A stretch of DNA of 33,718 nt from CAZMGD01 sp964565705 (lineage in GTDB: Bacteria; Actinomycetota; Acidimicrobiia; Acidimicrobiales; Ilumatobacteraceae), in NCBI GenBank assembly GCA_964565705.1, contig CAZMGD010000037.1, positions 1 to 33,718 of the forward strand, given 5' to 3'. A program made the translations under genes and the position numbers. Numbering within the stretch: position 1 is the stretch's first letter; each line of letters opens with the position of its first letter. Below, one piece after another: positions 32,119 through 33,718 of this stretch. A model generated the notes under the pieces. The model was not told the DNA's origin. It worked only from the letters and a program-made list of their open reading frames with translations, and searched no databases.

Positions 32119-33284
32119 CCGCCGATACCCCGAGGCGCGCACAGCGGTTCGGGCCAGAGACGTGGACGGAGATCGCGGGAAGGGATTGGTCGCTGTGGGA
32201 CCTGTGGTTCTGCGTCGTCGCGACACTCGACCACGGCGGCGATCTCGACGCCCTCGCCGACACGTTCGTCGACGCGTTGCGCTCTCACGGCAACCACGAT
32301 CGGGGTGCCCACGAGGCCAAGCTCAGCCACCTGACCGACCTGCGCGCCCGGCTTCGCGACGCCAACCTGGTCGCAGCCGACCTCGCTGGTCCGGATCTGC
32401 TCGCCGACCAGAAGACCACCCGGCGGGCGCGTGAGAAGGTCACCGGCCGCGTCAGCCTGGAAGGCCGCGCGTGCACACCGGCCATGGTCGACACTCCGCG
32501 CCGACTCCTTCAGCAGCGTGCCCGTTTCGGGCATTGGTCGAGCTTCCCGTTGAACCCGGCGCGGTTCTTCGAGCGATTCCGACCTGCCGTCGATCGCAAG
32601 GGCTTCGTCACCAAGGGCAAGTCCTTCGCCGTTGCCTCGCGCCTGACGCGGCGTCTCGCCGACCTCGACAGACCACGCCGCAGCCTGCCCGATCGGCTCG
32701 CTCTCTACCGCGCGTTCCACACGGCCGGACTGGAGCTGGCCGACGCTGCCGACGACAGCTACGGCGTCATCGGGCAGGCTCGCACCGAGGCGTGGCGCGC
32801 CTACCTCGACATCGACTGGCGCACCGCCGGCATCGATCCGAACCTGTATTGGCAGGACCTCTGCGAGCTGCTGGTCTGGGAGCCGTACGCGGTCGACCAC
32901 GGGAACGAGACAGCATGGTTCTCCTCGGCTCGACGTGGCGACGTCGACATGATCGAGGCGATCCTGCTCGCACTCGAGTCTGAGCATCGCCGTGTCGTGC
33001 TGGACTACGAAGCCGACGCCGCCCTCGAAGCGCTCGCCGACCTCTACCTGGCAACCAAGAGCCGAGATCGCTACGTCGACGCTGCCCGCCGTCTCGGCTC
33101 TCGCTCGTGGCGCCACGTCGAGGCGATGGCCACCTCGCAATGGTCATCAGGAGATCGCGATGGGACGATCGCAGTGTTCCGAGCCGCCGATCAGCCCGGT
33201 TGGCATCGCGATCACCTGCGCGCGAAGTGTCTTGGCCTGACCGGCGTCGACCTCGCGACCGACGACGCATGCACGGACCGATGA
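32112..33284 (+). CDS. Unknown protein, second gene of a three-gene operon
   Basis: This 390-residue protein is not recognised. It starts at tandem GTG codons (32112 or 32115) that overlap the upstream stop, and its own stop overlaps the next ATG (ATGA). It is rich in Arg, Asp and Trp. Short helical pairs in the C-terminal third (ALEALADLYLATKSRDRYVDAARRLG, then WRHVEAMATSQWSSGDRDG) look like TPR- or HEAT-style repeats. No signal peptide, membrane segment or catalytic motif is evident. The tight coupling implies that the three proteins act together. A role in a complex or as a scaffold is only a guess from the repeat-like helices. Confidence 0.7.
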   Translation: MVTADTPRRAQRFGPETWTEIAGRDWSLWDLWFCVVATLDHGGDLDALADTFVDALRSHGNHDRGAHEAKLSHLTDLRARLRDANLVAADLAGPDLLADQKTTRRAREKVTGRVSLEGRACTPAMVDTPRRLLQQRARFGHWSSFPLNPARFFERFRPAVDRKGFVTKGKSFAVASRLTRRLADLDRPRRSLPDRLALYRAFHTAGLELADAADDSYGVIGQARTEAWRAYLDIDWRTAGIDPNLYWQDLCELLVWEPYAVDHGNETAWFSSARRGDVDMIEAILLALESEHRRVVLDYEADAALEALADLYLATKSRDRYVDAARRLGSRSWRHVEAMATSQWSSGDRDGTIAVFRAADQPGWHRDHLRAKCLGLTGVDLATDDACTDR

Positions 33285-33718
33285 CGCCGTTTCCTTCGTG
33301 GCAGGAGACCTTCTTGGCGCTACATCGCGCGGCGAGCCTGGAGGAGTTGTGGACCGTCCTGCTGGGTCCGCACGGCATTCGGAGCTCCAGCGCATGGGAG
33401 GAGCCCTTCGCCCTGTTCCGACGGTTCCACGCCGACGACTCCGAGCATGCGGTGACCACCGTCGCGCTGCTGTGCACGGATCACCGTTGGCGCAAGGGCA
33501 CCAACCGGCTGATCGAACACCTCACCGGATCCGAGGTAATCGACGATGTCGCTCGTGATCAGCTCTCGGACTGGCTCCTCGGCGATGCGCTCGTGGTGTC
33601 GGCGCCCCGCCAGTGGTTCCCCGAGTCCCCCTGGTGGAGCTGGCGGCGACGCCGAACCCACCGGCTGCGACGTCGCAGCTCACCGTTGCCGACCGAAGCA
33701 GAGCTGATGAGCGCGTAC
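33281..33718 (+). CDS. Unknown protein, partial (runs off the window end)
   Basis: An open frame of 146 codons starts at the ATG that overlaps the previous stop (ATGA) and continues past the last base without a stop. The readable part begins MTPFPSWQETFLALHRAA and includes a strongly basic stretch around WWSWRRRRTHRLRRR near residue 125. No known domain was recognised. Its coding status is supported by the overlap, by continuous high third-position GC and by the absence of stops. It is the third gene of the operon starting at 30736. Confidence 0.65.
   Translation, partial: MTPFPSWQETFLALHRAASLEELWTVLLGPHGIRSSSAWEEPFALFRRFHADDSEHAVTTVALLCTDHRWRKGTNRLIEHLTGSEVIDDVARDQLSDWLLGDALVVSAPRQWFPESPWWSWRRRRTHRLRRRSSPLPTEAELMSAY

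Noticed and set aside
1..33718. CRISPR arrays, tRNA or rRNA genes, insertion sequences, attachment sites
   Set aside because: No regularly spaced direct repeats, tRNA-like cloverleaf ends, transposase or integrase motifs were noticed on either strand. A dedicated search was not possible.

Overview
This window is GC-rich, densely packed actinobacterial DNA. The proteins look most like those of Acidimicrobiia (Ilumatobacter-type) lineages. That placement is an inference from gene content, frequent GTG/TTG starts and many leaderless starts; no rRNA or other phylogenetic marker is present. No tRNA, rRNA, CRISPR array, insertion sequence or integrase was seen.

Layout. (1) 1-5435, mostly minus strand: an SDR cut by the window edge, a signal-less LivK-type binding protein, a lone 3Fe-4S-type ferredoxin (plus strand), a dihydrodipicolinate-reductase-like dehydrogenase, an aldehyde dehydrogenase and an SDR. 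(2) 5526-11604: a cytoplasmic molybdopterin oxidoreductase, LivG (minus), an acyl-CoA ligase and a lipoprotein LivK-type binding protein. (3) 11705-16379: a LivH-LivM-LivF three-domain fusion, a second dihydrodipicolinate-reductase-like paralogue and a double-hotdog thioesterase, translationally coupled. (4) A TetR regulator (minus), divergent from a tight six-gene plus-strand operon, 17176-24063: amidohydrolase, LuxE-like acyl-protein synthetase, LuxC-like acyl reductase, LuxA-like flavin monooxygenase, SDR and cyclase-family hydrolase. (5) 24084-29856: a cytochrome P450 divergent from two tandem paralogous small proteins of unknown function plus an SDR, then two damaged minus-strand genes (a frameshifted unknown protein and a deleted and frameshifted SDR) and an intact SDR. 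(6) 29847-33718: a third frameshifted gene and an unrelated-looking three-gene operon of unknown function that runs off the window.

How it may work together. Eight promoter regions, spread over 27 kb, carry variants of one 12-bp inverted repeat, GYRAG-NN-CTTAC, placed just upstream of likely -10 boxes. This suggests one regulon, plausibly controlled by the TetR protein encoded here. Its members (acyl-CoA ligase, LIV-type importer, P450 plus ferredoxin, six SDR genes, aldehyde dehydrogenase, molybdoenzyme, hydrolases, thioesterase) form a catabolic island for uptake and oxidation of a hydrophobic, acid-bearing or cyclic compound (steroid, terpenoid or alicyclic type). The substrate cannot be read from the sequence. 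The most unusual part is the LuxE-LuxC-LuxA-like cassette, which could reduce an acyl group to an aldehyde and pass it to a flavin monooxygenase outside any obvious bioluminescence setting.
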